Both the position numbers and the translations under genes were made by a program. Below the pieces are notes generated by a model that was not told where the DNA came from, did no database searches, and worked only from the letters and a program-made list of their open reading frames with translations. A stretch of 26,346 nucleotides of DNA from Neomoorella mulderi (GTDB lineage: Bacteria; Bacillota; DSM-521; Neomoorellales; Neomoorellaceae). Each line of letters starts with the position of its first letter. The stretch's first letter is position 1. This document shows, in pieces, positions 15,210-22,713 of this stretch. The DNA lies in NCBI GenBank assembly GCA_011375465.1, contig DRZV01000094.1:1-26346 (forward strand), given 5' to 3'.

Positions 15210-16223
15210 TTGATTAACAGCTATCAGGCCAATCATCAGGCCAAATTGACCGTGGGTACCAATGGCGAGGCCGTGGCCCTTTTTGGCCACCGGGATGAGA
15301 ACCTGAAGTTCATAGAGAGCCGGACCAAAGCCCTGATCATAGCCCGGGGCAACGAGCTGATCCTGACCGGTGACCGGCAAGAGGTAGAGGAGCTGGAGAT
15401 ACTCTTTAAAGAATTAATAAAACTGGTGCGGAGGGGAAACCTGGTAGATCCCCCCACCATAAGCTATACCTGGAATCTCATAAGGAACAGGGCTCATAAA
15501 GGAGCACCGGAAGAATTGGACAGGGATCTGGGGGAGGTGCTCTATGTAACCCCTAAAGGAAAGCAGATAAGGCCTAAAACCTTAGGCCAGCTGCGCTACG
15601 TCCAGGCCATACGCCAGTACGACATCGTCTTCGGCATAGGACCTGCGGGCACGGGCAAAACCTATCTGGCGGTGGTCATGGCCGTGAACTTCCTCCGCTC
15701 CAGGAGGGTGGACAGGATAATCCTGGCCCGGCCAGCGGTGGAGGCGGGGGAAAAGCTGGGCTTTCTCCCCGGGGACTTGCAGGAAAAGGTCAATCCCTAT
15801 CTCCGCCCCCTATATGACGGCCTTTACGACGTCCTGGGTCCAGAAGTGGCCCAACGCTATATGGAAAAGGGCGTGATTGAGGTGGCCCCCCTGGCCTACA
15901 TGCGGGGCCGGACCTTGGACGACGCCTTCATAATACTGGACGAGGCCCAGAACACCACCTCGGAGCAGATGAAGATGTTTTTGACCCGCATAGGCCCTGG
16001 ATCCCGGGCGGTGATAACGGGAGACGTGACCCAGATAGACCTTCCCAGGGAGACCTCCTCGGGCCTGGTGGAGGCGGAGAAGATCCTCAAGGATATCGAG
16101 GGCATATCTTTTCAATACCTCACCGAAGCCGATGTGGTGCGCCATCCTTTGGTCCAGGAGATCATCAAAGCCTACGAGAGGAGGGCTATCTCTTGCCCTG
16201 GCTCCAACTCCAGGGATATCTAA
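15210..16223 (+). CDS. phoH: PhoH-like RNA-binding ATPase
   Basis: 337 residues. The N-terminal part (LFGHRDENLKFIE) is the KH-like segment of the PhoH/PhoL group, and the ATPase domain starts at about residue 130. The Walker A is GIGPAGTGKT (about 142-151). Further family motifs are ARPAVEAGEKLGFLPGD, the Walker B IILDEAQNTT, and TGDVTQIDLP. Proteins of this group are encoded with ybeY and era and are linked to RNA metabolism, but the activity is not settled. The TTG start is uncertain: AAGGGG lies about 14 bases upstream, further than usual, and ATG codons just before it are out of frame. The 3' end overlaps pgpH by 31 bases. Confidence 0.9.
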   Translation: MINSYQANHQAKLTVGTNGEAVALFGHRDENLKFIESRTKALIIARGNELILTGDRQEVEELEILFKELIKLVRRGNLVDPPTISYTWNLIRNRAHKGAPEELDRDLGEVLYVTPKGKQIRPKTLGQLRYVQAIRQYDIVFGIGPAGTGKTYLAVVMAVNFLRSRRVDRIILARPAVEAGEKLGFLPGDLQEKVNPYLRPLYDGLYDVLGPEVAQRYMEKGVIEVAPLAYMRGRTLDDAFIILDEAQNTTSEQMKMFLTRIGPGSRAVITGDVTQIDLPRETSSGLVEAEKILKDIEGISFQYLTEADVVRHPLVQEIIKAYERRAISCPGSNSRDI

Positions 16224-18361
16224 AAAAGTCAGAAAAAGTTTTTAAAGAATTTTTGTGCCAATCCCGAATAGGATGGGGATTGGCTTTAATTCTATTGAGC
16301 TTGGCGGTAACTTTGCCCGGTTATATGCCCCAGAAGCTTAACCTGAAGGTGGGAGAGCCTAGCCCTTGCGATATAAAGGCCCCGCGGGGCCTTATTTATG
16401 AAAGCGAGATATTGACCCAGAAGGCCCGGGAAGAGGCGGCCAAACAGGTGGCCCCTGTATACCGGATAGACAATACCGTCCTCATGGATTTGGAAGGCCA
16501 AGTGGAAAAGGTGTTACAGAAGGTGAAAGAGGCCCAAAAAATGGGGGGCAGCGGGGAAGAGCGCCTGCAGCTCCTCAAGGATTCTTTGGCCCCATATAAG
16601 CTTTCTACCGGAGAATTGCAGGCCCTCCTGGGGGCGGATGCTTCCATCTTAAACCAGCTGGAAGCAACCCTGAAGAGCGCTTTGAACCGGACTATGGGGG
16701 AGGCCGTTTCTCAGGATTCGGTGAGCATAGCCCGGGACAAGATGATAGCTTTTCTGGAGAATTCCCCTTTAGAAAAGCGCTACAAAGAGGTGGCCATAAG
16801 CTTCATCCAGGCTCTAGAAATCAGGCCCAACCTGATATACGACGCCGCCTCCACCCTGCAAAAGAGGGAAAAGGCTGCCTCAGAAGTGAGCCCGGTTCAA
16901 GTCACCATAAGCCAGAACGAAAAGATCGTGAGCGACGGCGAAATAGTGAGGCCGGAGCACATAGAAGCCCTGCAGAAACTGGGCCTGCTGCGGTCCCAGA
17001 CCTCATGGGGTTCGGTTCTAGGGCTGATTTTTTTTCAAGCCCTCATGGTGCTCTGCCTTATCCTATATATGCGTTCCTTCCGCCAGGAAGTTTACCGCAA
17101 CAACAGCCTGATCCTCCTGGTGGGAAGCCTTTGGTTCTTCTTCCTCCTCCTTTTTAAAGGGCTCTCCCTGGTGAACATAGGCACCAGAGCCGAGTTCGGC
17201 CAGGTGGTGGGCTATCTCTTCCCCGTGGCTGCCGCCTCCATGCTGGTGGCCATTCTGCTGGATGCCCATCTGGCTGTCATCATCACCATACTCCTTTCTT
17301 TAGAGGCCGGGCTGATAGGTGGCAGCCAATTCCAATTTGTGGTTTTGGGTATGGTGAGCGGCCTGGTGGGCCTTTACTCGGTGAGCAAATTGCACCGCCA
17401 GGGGGACATCGCCCGTTCCAGCTTTTTTCTGATGCCGGTAAATGGTATTACAGCCATTTCCCTGGGGCTCATGCTCCATTTCAGCCCCCGCCAGATCCTC
17501 ATAGCCGCTGTTTTGGGGGCCACCAACGGCCTCCTCTCCTGTATCCTGACCCTGGGGGTTTTGCCCTTCTTGGAAAACACCTTCGGGGTCACCACTGCGG
17601 TTAAGCTGCTGGAATTGGCCAATCCCAACCACCCCCTTTTGAAGCGCCTGCTCTTGGAGGCTCCCGGCACCTACCACCACAGCATACTGGTGGCCAATCT
17701 GGCGGAGGCGGCTGCCAATGCGGTGGGGGCCGATTCCCTCTTGGCCCGGGTGGGTTCGTATTATCACGACGTGGGCAAGCTGAAACGGCCATACTTTTTT
17801 ATAGAAAACCAGATAGGCTCAGAAAATCCCCATGAGAGGCTATCTCCCTCCCTCAGCGCCCTGATCATCTCCTCCCACGTGAAGGATGGGTTGGAACTGG
17901 CCAGAGAATACCGCCTCCCCAAAGTTATACAGGATATAATAGCCCAGCACCACGGCACCAGCCTTATCACTTATTTTTACCACAAGGCTCTGGAGCAGTG
18001 CCGGAGCGACAGCGTGAGGGAAGAAGATTTCAGGTATGAGGGGCCTATCCCCCAGAGCAAAGAGGCGGCCATAGTCATGCTGGCGGACAGCGTGGAGGCG
18101 GCCATCCGCTCCCTCTCCAAGCCCACTCCTGGGCGGATGGAGGGGTTCGTCCGTAAAATCATAAAAGAAAAGCTGAACGATGGCCAATTGGAGGCCAGCG
18201 ATCTTACCTTCAAGGATCTTTCCCTTATAGCCGAAGCCTTCACCCGGGTGCTCACCGGAATATTTCATCCCAGGATGGAATATCCCGACATAGTAATGCT
18301 GAAGGAGCTGGAGAGGGGGAAGGCCCGAGATGAAATGTCTAACAAGCAATCAGCAGGATGA
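16193..18361 (+). CDS. pgpH: PgpH-type 7TM-HD c-di-AMP phosphodiesterase
   Basis: 722 residues. TTG 16193 has AGAGGAGGG 7 bases upstream. There is one N-terminal membrane span (about residues 26-43), then a large extracytoplasmic 7TM-HD extracellular domain (about 50-270). A bundle of about seven membrane helices follows (280-475), then a cytoplasmic HD domain with YHHS at 494-497, HD at 525-526 (YYHDVGKLKRP), SSHVKDG and QHHGT. This is the architecture of PgpH, which hydrolyses cyclic di-AMP to pApA. It overlaps phoH and ybeY, so the three are probably co-translated. Cyclic di-AMP governs potassium and osmotic balance. All HD metal-binding residues appear present. Confidence 0.93.
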   Translation: MPWLQLQGYLKKSEKVFKEFLCQSRIGWGLALILLSLAVTLPGYMPQKLNLKVGEPSPCDIKAPRGLIYESEILTQKAREEAAKQVAPVYRIDNTVLMDLEGQVEKVLQKVKEAQKMGGSGEERLQLLKDSLAPYKLSTGELQALLGADASILNQLEATLKSALNRTMGEAVSQDSVSIARDKMIAFLENSPLEKRYKEVAISFIQALEIRPNLIYDAASTLQKREKAASEVSPVQVTISQNEKIVSDGEIVRPEHIEALQKLGLLRSQTSWGSVLGLIFFQALMVLCLILYMRSFRQEVYRNNSLILLVGSLWFFFLLLFKGLSLVNIGTRAEFGQVVGYLFPVAAASMLVAILLDAHLAVIITILLSLEAGLIGGSQFQFVVLGMVSGLVGLYSVSKLHRQGDIARSSFFLMPVNGITAISLGLMLHFSPRQILIAAVLGATNGLLSCILTLGVLPFLENTFGVTTAVKLLELANPNHPLLKRLLLEAPGTYHHSILVANLAEAAANAVGADSLLARVGSYYHDVGKLKRPYFFIENQIGSENPHERLSPSLSALIISSHVKDGLELAREYRLPKVIQDIIAQHHGTSLITYFYHKALEQCRSDSVREEDFRYEGPIPQSKEAAIVMLADSVEAAIRSLSKPTPGRMEGFVRKIIKEKLNDGQLEASDLTFKDLSLIAEAFTRVLTGIFHPRMEYPDIVMLKELERGKARDEMSNKQSAG

Positions 18362-18791
18362 AGTAGATATAGACCAGGACCTTTTAGACCTGCTGGAGAG
18401 GGCCCTGCGGGAGGCCGCCCTCTTGGAGAAAGTGGAAACAGGAGCCGAGGTCAGCCTGGCCCTGGTGGACGAGGACACCATACGCCAGCTCAATTGCAGT
18501 TACCGGGGGATAGATGCCCCTACGGACGTCCTGGCCTTCCCCCTGCAGGAACCTGGCCCTGGGGAGCCCCTCGATCTCCCCCCTGAAGCCCAGGTGCTGG
18601 GGGACATCATCATAGCCGTACCGGTGGCAGCCCGCCAGGCGGGGGAATACGGCCACTCCCTGGCCCAGGAGCTGGTTTACCTGGCGGTCCACGGTTTTCT
18701 GCACCTTTTAGGGTATGACGACGCCACCCCTGAAGGGGCTCGGGTGATGGAGGAAAAACAGATGGAGGTCCTGAAAAGGTTGGGATTTTGA
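18330..18791 (+). CDS. ybeY: YbeY endoribonuclease-like protein with an altered metal site
   Basis: 153 residues. It matches YbeY throughout: LNCSYRGIDAPTDVLAFPL, LGDIIIAV and AQELVYLAVHGFLHLLGYDD. YbeY is a single-strand-specific metal-dependent RNase needed for 16S rRNA 3' maturation and ribosome quality control. The family zinc motif is H-x3-H-x5-H (HGxLHLxGYDH). Here H121 and H125 are present but position 131 is Asp (GAC, one base from His CAC). Asp can still bind metal, so activity may be changed rather than lost. The ATG start lies inside the end of pgpH (32-base overlap). dgkA follows with overlap. The flanking sequence is normal, with no sign of frameshift. Confidence 0.92.
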   Translation: MKCLTSNQQDEVDIDQDLLDLLERALREAALLEKVETGAEVSLALVDEDTIRQLNCSYRGIDAPTDVLAFPLQEPGPGEPLDLPPEAQVLGDIIIAVPVAARQAGEYGHSLAQELVYLAVHGFLHLLGYDDATPEGARVMEEKQMEVLKRLGF

Positions 18792-19144
18792 TACCCATGC
18801 GGAAGAAGTTCGGAGCGGCCTTCGCCGGCATAGTCTATTGTTTTTGCACCCAGATCAACATGGTCATCCACTTCCTGGCAGCTTTAACGGTCATCTTGGC
18901 AGGCCTTTACTTTCACATAGAGAGATGGGAGTGGGTGGCCTTGACCCTCACCATAACTCTGGTTTTGGTGGCTGAAGCCCTCAATACCGCCTTGGAGGTT
19001 ACTTTGAACGCCTATACCCGGGCCTTCCATCCAGAGGTGAAGGTGGCCAAGGACGTGGCTGCAGGGGCAGTGCTTCTGGCCGCCTTGGGATCGGTGGTGG
19101 TGGGATACTTGATCTTCGGTCCCCGGCTAAGGGGAGTGTTTTAG
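18788..19144 (+). CDS. dgkA: Diacylglycerol/undecaprenol kinase (DgkA family)
   Basis: Small integral membrane kinase with three predicted spans (about residues 25-43, 49-70 and 95-113). Family motifs are the amphipathic N-terminus with NMVIHFLAA, EALNTALE, and HPEVKVAKDVAAGAVLLAA. Firmicute members mostly phosphorylate undecaprenol to recycle the cell-wall lipid carrier. The TTG 18788 start has AAAAGG 8 bases upstream and overlaps the ybeY stop; ATG 18797, three codons on, is also possible. Two usually acidic positions differ: the Glu before x-N-x-x-IH is Gln (TQIN), and the Asp after NTALE is Asn (TLNAY). cdd, often next, is absent. Confidence 0.85.
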   Translation: MIPMRKKFGAAFAGIVYCFCTQINMVIHFLAALTVILAGLYFHIERWEWVALTLTITLVLVAEALNTALEVTLNAYTRAFHPEVKVAKDVAAGAVLLAALGSVVVGYLIFGPRLRGVF

Positions 19145-19162
19145 CAAAAAAAGGAAAGAACC

Positions 19163-19191
19163 TTGTCTTTCCCCAGAGCAAGTGCTAAAAT
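19163..19191 (+). promoter_or_regulatory. Candidate promoter of era
   Basis: TTGTCT (19163-19168), a 17-base spacer, then TAAAAT (19186-19191) with an extended TG (TGCTAAAAT). It lies 21 bases before the era ATG, in the 68-base gap after dgkA. Confidence 0.5.
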
Positions 19192-19212
19192 GGCCTCAAA
19201 GGATGGATTGTC

Positions 19213-20115
19213 ATGGGAGAGTACAGATCCGGTTTTGCGGGCATTATAGGCAGGCCCAATGTGGGCAAGTCCACCCTCTTGAACCGCCTGGTGGGACAGA
19301 AAATAGCCATCATGTCCGATAAGCCCCAGACCACCCGCAACCGAATCCTAGGGATTTTAACCACCGACCGGTACCAGATCGTGTTCCTGGACACCCCGGG
19401 TATCCATAAACCCAAGCACCAATTGGGGGAGTATATGGTGACCGTAGCCCAGAAGACCTTGGAAGAAGTGGACGTGATCTTATACGTGGTGGACGTATCC
19501 CTGGCCCCTGGTCTAGGGGAGGAGTTCATCATCGCCCAACTGCAGAAGGTGCCCACCCCCAAAATCCTGGTGCTAAATAAAATAGATCTGGTGGAAGAGG
19601 GGGTGGTGAAGGAGCGGGAGAGCTTTTTCCGGGCCCGGTTGACATTTAATGCCATATGCCCTGTCTCGGCTCTGGAGGGAACCAACGTATCCCTCCTGCC
19701 CGATCTCATAAGTTCCTTCCTCCCCCAGGGTCCTCCTTATTATCCCGCCGATATGGTTACAGACCAGCCTGAAAGGTTTATAATGGCAGAGCTGATCAGA
19801 GAGCAGGTTCTCCGGATAACCAGGGAAGAGGTCCCCCACGCAGTGGCCGTGGTGGTGGAAGAGATCGTTCCCCGCCCCAACAATTATCTCTACGTGGAAG
19901 CCATCATCTATTGCGAAAGGGAATCCCAGAAGGGGATCCTGGTGGGTCAGGGAGGGCAGAGGCTAAAGGAGATAGGGACCCGAGCCCGGGAAGAGATAGA
20001 GGCCCTTCTCGGCAACCCCATATACCTGGACCTGAGGGTCAAGGTGAAAAAGAACTGGCGGCGACAGGAGCAGGCCTTAAGGCAGCTGGGTTACGACCGC
20101 CGCCTTCTCCAGTAG
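19213..20115 (+). CDS. era: Era ribosome-assembly GTPase
   Basis: 300 residues. G1 is GRPNVGKS (13-20), followed by switch I with QTTRNRILGI, G3 DTPGIHKP, G4 LNKIDLV and G5 SALEGT. A C-terminal KH domain (about 200-300) contains IYCERESQKGILVGQGGQRLKEIG, which in Era binds the 3' end of 16S rRNA. Era helps mature the 30S subunit, alongside YbeY encoded just upstream. ATG 19213 has GGATGG close by and its own candidate promoter. The gene is intact and of normal length. Confidence 0.97.
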   Translation: MGEYRSGFAGIIGRPNVGKSTLLNRLVGQKIAIMSDKPQTTRNRILGILTTDRYQIVFLDTPGIHKPKHQLGEYMVTVAQKTLEEVDVILYVVDVSLAPGLGEEFIIAQLQKVPTPKILVLNKIDLVEEGVVKERESFFRARLTFNAICPVSALEGTNVSLLPDLISSFLPQGPPYYPADMVTDQPERFIMAELIREQVLRITREEVPHAVAVVVEEIVPRPNNYLYVEAIIYCERESQKGILVGQGGQRLKEIGTRAREEIEALLGNPIYLDLRVKVKKNWRRQEQALRQLGYDRRLLQ

Positions 20116-20198
20116 AAGACCAGTATCAAGGGGAGAAGGCGGGGCGAGGCTAAAAAAGCCGAATAAATATAAAAAACCGCCGGAAAGGAAGGGTAAAC

Positions 20199-20417
20199 AT
20201 GAAGACCAGGGAATCCTGGTGGCGTCTATTCGCCCATACAGGCAGCATAAAAGCCTACCTCCTTTACCGGGGTGTGGTGGAGCCCCCTCCCTGCCTCTCG
20301 GTAGAAGGGGAAGCCTTTGACAGCTCGGCCGCGGCCTGGGAAAGGGAAGAGGAGGACGGCCGCTTTTTCTCCCTCTCCCTCCGGCCAAAAAGGTTTCCCC
20401 GGTCCAGAGAGGATTAA
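20199..20417 (+). CDS. yqzL: YqzL-like small protein
   Basis: 72 residues. The first 28 (SWWRLFAHTGSIKAYLLYRG) follow the YqzL pattern, in which an aromatic-rich start leads to F-x-x-TG-x-I-x-x-YL. YqzL is a very short Firmicute protein encoded between era and recO, and no function is known. The tail (about 40 residues, acidic then basic) is longer than the usual 45-50 residue protein and has no family resemblance. ATG 20199 has GGAAGGG 6 bases upstream. Confidence 0.65.
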   Translation: MKTRESWWRLFAHTGSIKAYLLYRGVVEPPPCLSVEGEAFDSSAAAWEREEEDGRFFSLSLRPKRFPRSRED

Positions 20418-20445
20418 AACCTTTTAGGGGAAGAGGGGATGGGCC

Positions 20446-21216
20446 ATAAGGGGCTACCTTTCCACCGAAGGTATTGTGCTCAAGGTTAGGGAATACGGGG
20501 AGAGCGACGGAATCATCATCCTTTTTACCCCCCTCCAGGGCAAGCTGCCTGCCCTGGTTAAGGGGATGAGGAAGCCCCAGAGCAGGTTGCGGAGCGGCAC
20601 CCAACAGCTCTGCTGCTCCCGGTTCCTCCTCTATCAAGGGAGGAGCTGGCCTAGGGTGATCCAATGCGAGCTGATCACCCTTTATCCCCGCCTGCGGGAA
20701 AGGGCGGAATTCTTACCCTGGGCCCTGTATTTAGCCGCCTTGGTGGAAGCCGCACTCCCTCCCCGGGAACCCTCCCCCAGTCTCTATTTTTTGCTAAAGG
20801 AATCCCTTCGCCTGCTGCCCCTGTTGGATCCGGAAATGCTGATCAGAACCTTTGAGGCCCAAACCCTGAAGATACTGGGATGGGAGCCTTGCCTGGACAG
20901 ATGCGTCCTCTGCCGTCAACCTCTGCCCGAGGGTTCTCGGGTAAGCTTTGTTCCCTCTGCTGGAGGGGTTCTGTGCGAAGGATGCCTTTCCACCTACACT
21001 TTTCAGGGGGCAGTTTACCAGGTGAGCCCGGGTAGCTTAAAGGTCTGGGAACAGCTGGAGGGCAGTCGCTGGTGGAGGAAGCTTTTCCGCCTGCAGGTGG
21101 GCCCCAATTTTCGCAAGGAACTGGCGCAAATAATACCCGCTTTTTTGGAATACTATCTGGGAGAGAAGATAGCAGCTAGAGATCTAATCTACAAAATAGG
21201 GGGTTTGTCAGAATGA
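20446..21216 (+). CDS. recO: RecO recombination mediator, start uncertain
   Basis: RecO binds single-stranded DNA and with RecR loads RecA during gap repair. The OB-fold start of the family is visible as YLSTEGIVLKVREYGESDGII, then GKLPALVKGMRKPQSRLRSG. The C-terminal zinc region has C-x2-C (CVLC) and C-x2-C (CEGC) near residues 150 and 175. The conserved beginning lies upstream of the first standard start, GTG 20476. In this frame only ATA 20446 and ATT 20473 precede it, after TAG 20425-20427. An ATG at 20439 behind GAGGGG would be the natural start, but it is one base out of frame. The coordinates here use the conserved extent. The gene overlaps the next start (ATGA). Confidence 0.83.
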   Translation: MRGYLSTEGIVLKVREYGESDGIIILFTPLQGKLPALVKGMRKPQSRLRSGTQQLCCSRFLLYQGRSWPRVIQCELITLYPRLRERAEFLPWALYLAALVEAALPPREPSPSLYFLLKESLRLLPLLDPEMLIRTFEAQTLKILGWEPCLDRCVLCRQPLPEGSRVSFVPSAGGVLCEGCLSTYTFQGAVYQVSPGSLKVWEQLEGSRWWRKLFRLQVGPNFRKELAQIIPAFLEYYLGEKIAARDLIYKIGGLSE

Positions 21217-21647
21217 CGGATCTGGAGAAGATAGACGTGCTACGGGAGCCCCTGGGATTAAACTACAGGGAGGCCAAGGAACTTCTGGAGAGGGCAGGTG
21301 GGGATGTGGTGGAAGCCCTGGCCCTGGGGGAGGATATCCTGGAGGAAAAGCAGGTCTCCAGCTCCCTCTTCACCTGGGCAGGGGGATTGGTGAACCGCAT
21401 CAGGCAGATTATCCACCGGGGCAATGTCACCAAAATCAAAGTGAAAAAAGAGGGCAAGACAGTGGCGGAAATACCGGCTACGGTGGGTGCCCTAGGGGTA
21501 TTGGGAATTTTGGCCAGCAGCGAGCTGGCAGTGCTGGCCGGTCTCAGCACGATGGCCGCCCTTTTCCACAACTACACTTTGGAGATAGAGAGGCCTGATG
21601 GTAAAACAGAAGAACATCCCTTGGAACTGGATGAAGGCCTGCAATAA
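21213..21647 (+). CDS. DUF4342-like protein with UBA-type helix bundle
   Basis: 144 residues. The N-terminal 45 (EKIDVLREPLGLNYREAKEL, then LERAGGDVVEALALGEDI) form a UBA/TS-N-like three-helix unit. The second half resembles DUF4342: IRQIIHRGNVTKIKVKKEGK, then IPATVGALGVLGILASSEL, with a hydrophobic stretch at about residues 90-115 that could span the membrane. Such genes are common near recO and glyQ in related Clostridia, and no function is established. ATG 21213 overlaps the recO stop as ATGA, so translation is probably coupled. Confidence 0.7.
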   Translation: MTDLEKIDVLREPLGLNYREAKELLERAGGDVVEALALGEDILEEKQVSSSLFTWAGGLVNRIRQIIHRGNVTKIKVKKEGKTVAEIPATVGALGVLGILASSELAVLAGLSTMAALFHNYTLEIERPDGKTEEHPLELDEGLQ

Positions 21648-21656
21648 ATAACTCCG

Positions 21657-21686
21657 TTGACAATGAAGTCTCCCATTTGTTACTAT
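21657..21686 (+). promoter_or_regulatory. SigA-type promoter of glyQS
   Basis: TTGACA (21657-21662), an 18-base spacer, then TACTAT (21681-21686). Transcription would start at about 21693, leaving roughly 90 bases of leader that contain a terminator hairpin before glyQ. Confidence 0.68.
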
Positions 21687-21694
21687 GTTGCCAT

Positions 21695-21741
21695 AGGGTG
21701 AAGATTTTCCGCTCTCGTCCCCCCCATGACGGGAGTTTTTT
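21695..21741 (+). terminator. Terminator/attenuator in the glyQS leader, possible collapsed T-box
   Basis: CTCTCGTC (21712-21719) pairs with GACGGGAG (21728-21735) over a C-rich 8-base loop, with one G-T pair, and then T6 (21736-21741). AGGGTG (21695-21700) and CCGC (21709-21712) stand just before it in the order found in T-box leaders (AGGGTGGnACCGCG, then a terminator), but with the core interrupted. No room exists for Stem I and a specifier loop after the promoter. It is either a short attenuator, a T-box relic, or the end of the recO operon. Confidence 0.6.
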
Positions 21742-21786
21742 AATTTGGAAAAACAGTTTACAGAAAAAGGAAAGGAAGCAGGGATC

Positions 21787-22713
21787 TTGAATTTTCAAGA
21801 GATGATTTTTGCCCTCAACCGCTTCTGGGCCTCCCAAGGCTGCGCCATACTCCAGCCCTACGACATGGAAAAGGGGGCTGGAACCATGCATCCCGCCACG
21901 TTTTTGAGGGTCCTGGGCCCGGAGCCCTGGAAAGTAGCCTATGTGGAGCCCTGCCGGCGTCCCGCCGATGGCCGCTATGGGGAGAATCCCAACAGGTTGC
22001 AGCATTACTATCAATATCAGGTCATCCTAAAGCCCTCCCCCCCTGAGGTCCAGGAGATATATCTCAAGAGCCTGGAGGCCCTGGGGATAGACCTGCGGCA
22101 GCATGATATCCGTTTTGTGGAAGATAATTGGGAATCCCCCACCCTGGGGGCCTGGGGGTTGGGCTGGGAAGTATGGCTGGACGGGATGGAGATTACCCAG
22201 TTCACCTATCTGCAGCAGTGTGGGGGGGTGGACTGCTGGCCTGTGAGCGCAGAGATCACCTACGGTCTAGAAAGGCTGGCCATGTATATCCAAGGGGTAG
22301 ACAATGTCTTTGATATCGAATGGACAGAGGGTATCACCTATGGAGAAATTCACCATCAGACCGAGGTGGATTATTCTTACTACAATTTTCAGGTGGCGGA
22401 TGTGGCCAAGCTGAGGGATCTTTTTCAAATCTATGAAGAAGAGACTCAAAATATCATAGAAAGGGAGCTGGTACAGCCCGCTTACGACTACGTGTTGAAA
22501 TGCTCCCATACTTTCAATCTATTGGAAGCCCGAGGAGCCCTTAGCCCCACCGAGAGAACCGTCCTCATAGGGCGTATCCGCCGGTTGGCCAGGCTCTGCG
22601 CCTTGGCCTACCTGAAGCAGAGGGAAAGGGCTGGTTATCCCCTGGTGAAAAGGGTTCCGGCCCCTATCCCTTCCGGCGACGCCAAGGATCATCTGGACGT
22701 AAAGGAGGCCTGA
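21787..22713 (+). CDS. glyQ: Glycyl-tRNA synthetase alpha subunit
   Basis: Catalytic subunit of the bacterial alpha2-beta2 GlyRS. From TTG 21787 the protein reads MNFQEMIFALNRFWASQGCA, the standard GlyQ beginning, and AAAGGAAAGGAAG stands 8 or more bases upstream. An in-frame TTG at 21745 would add 14 unconserved residues and overlaps that ribosome site. Further GlyQ motifs are YDMEKGAGTMHPATFLRVLG, PNRLQHYYQYQVILKPSP and FVEDNWESPTLGAWGLGWE. It has 308 residues, slightly longer than many because of a C-terminal tail. The stop overlaps the glyS ATG (TGATG), giving coupled synthesis of the two subunits. Confidence 0.96.
   Translation: MNFQEMIFALNRFWASQGCAILQPYDMEKGAGTMHPATFLRVLGPEPWKVAYVEPCRRPADGRYGENPNRLQHYYQYQVILKPSPPEVQEIYLKSLEALGIDLRQHDIRFVEDNWESPTLGAWGLGWEVWLDGMEITQFTYLQQCGGVDCWPVSAEITYGLERLAMYIQGVDNVFDIEWTEGITYGEIHHQTEVDYSYYNFQVADVAKLRDLFQIYEEETQNIIERELVQPAYDYVLKCSHTFNLLEARGALSPTERTVLIGRIRRLARLCALAYLKQRERAGYPLVKRVPAPIPSGDAKDHLDVKEA

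Noticed and set aside
17300..17767. Minus-strand frames opposite pgpH
   Set aside because: They are shadows of the intact 722-residue pgpH frame, whose membrane helices and HD motifs are clear.
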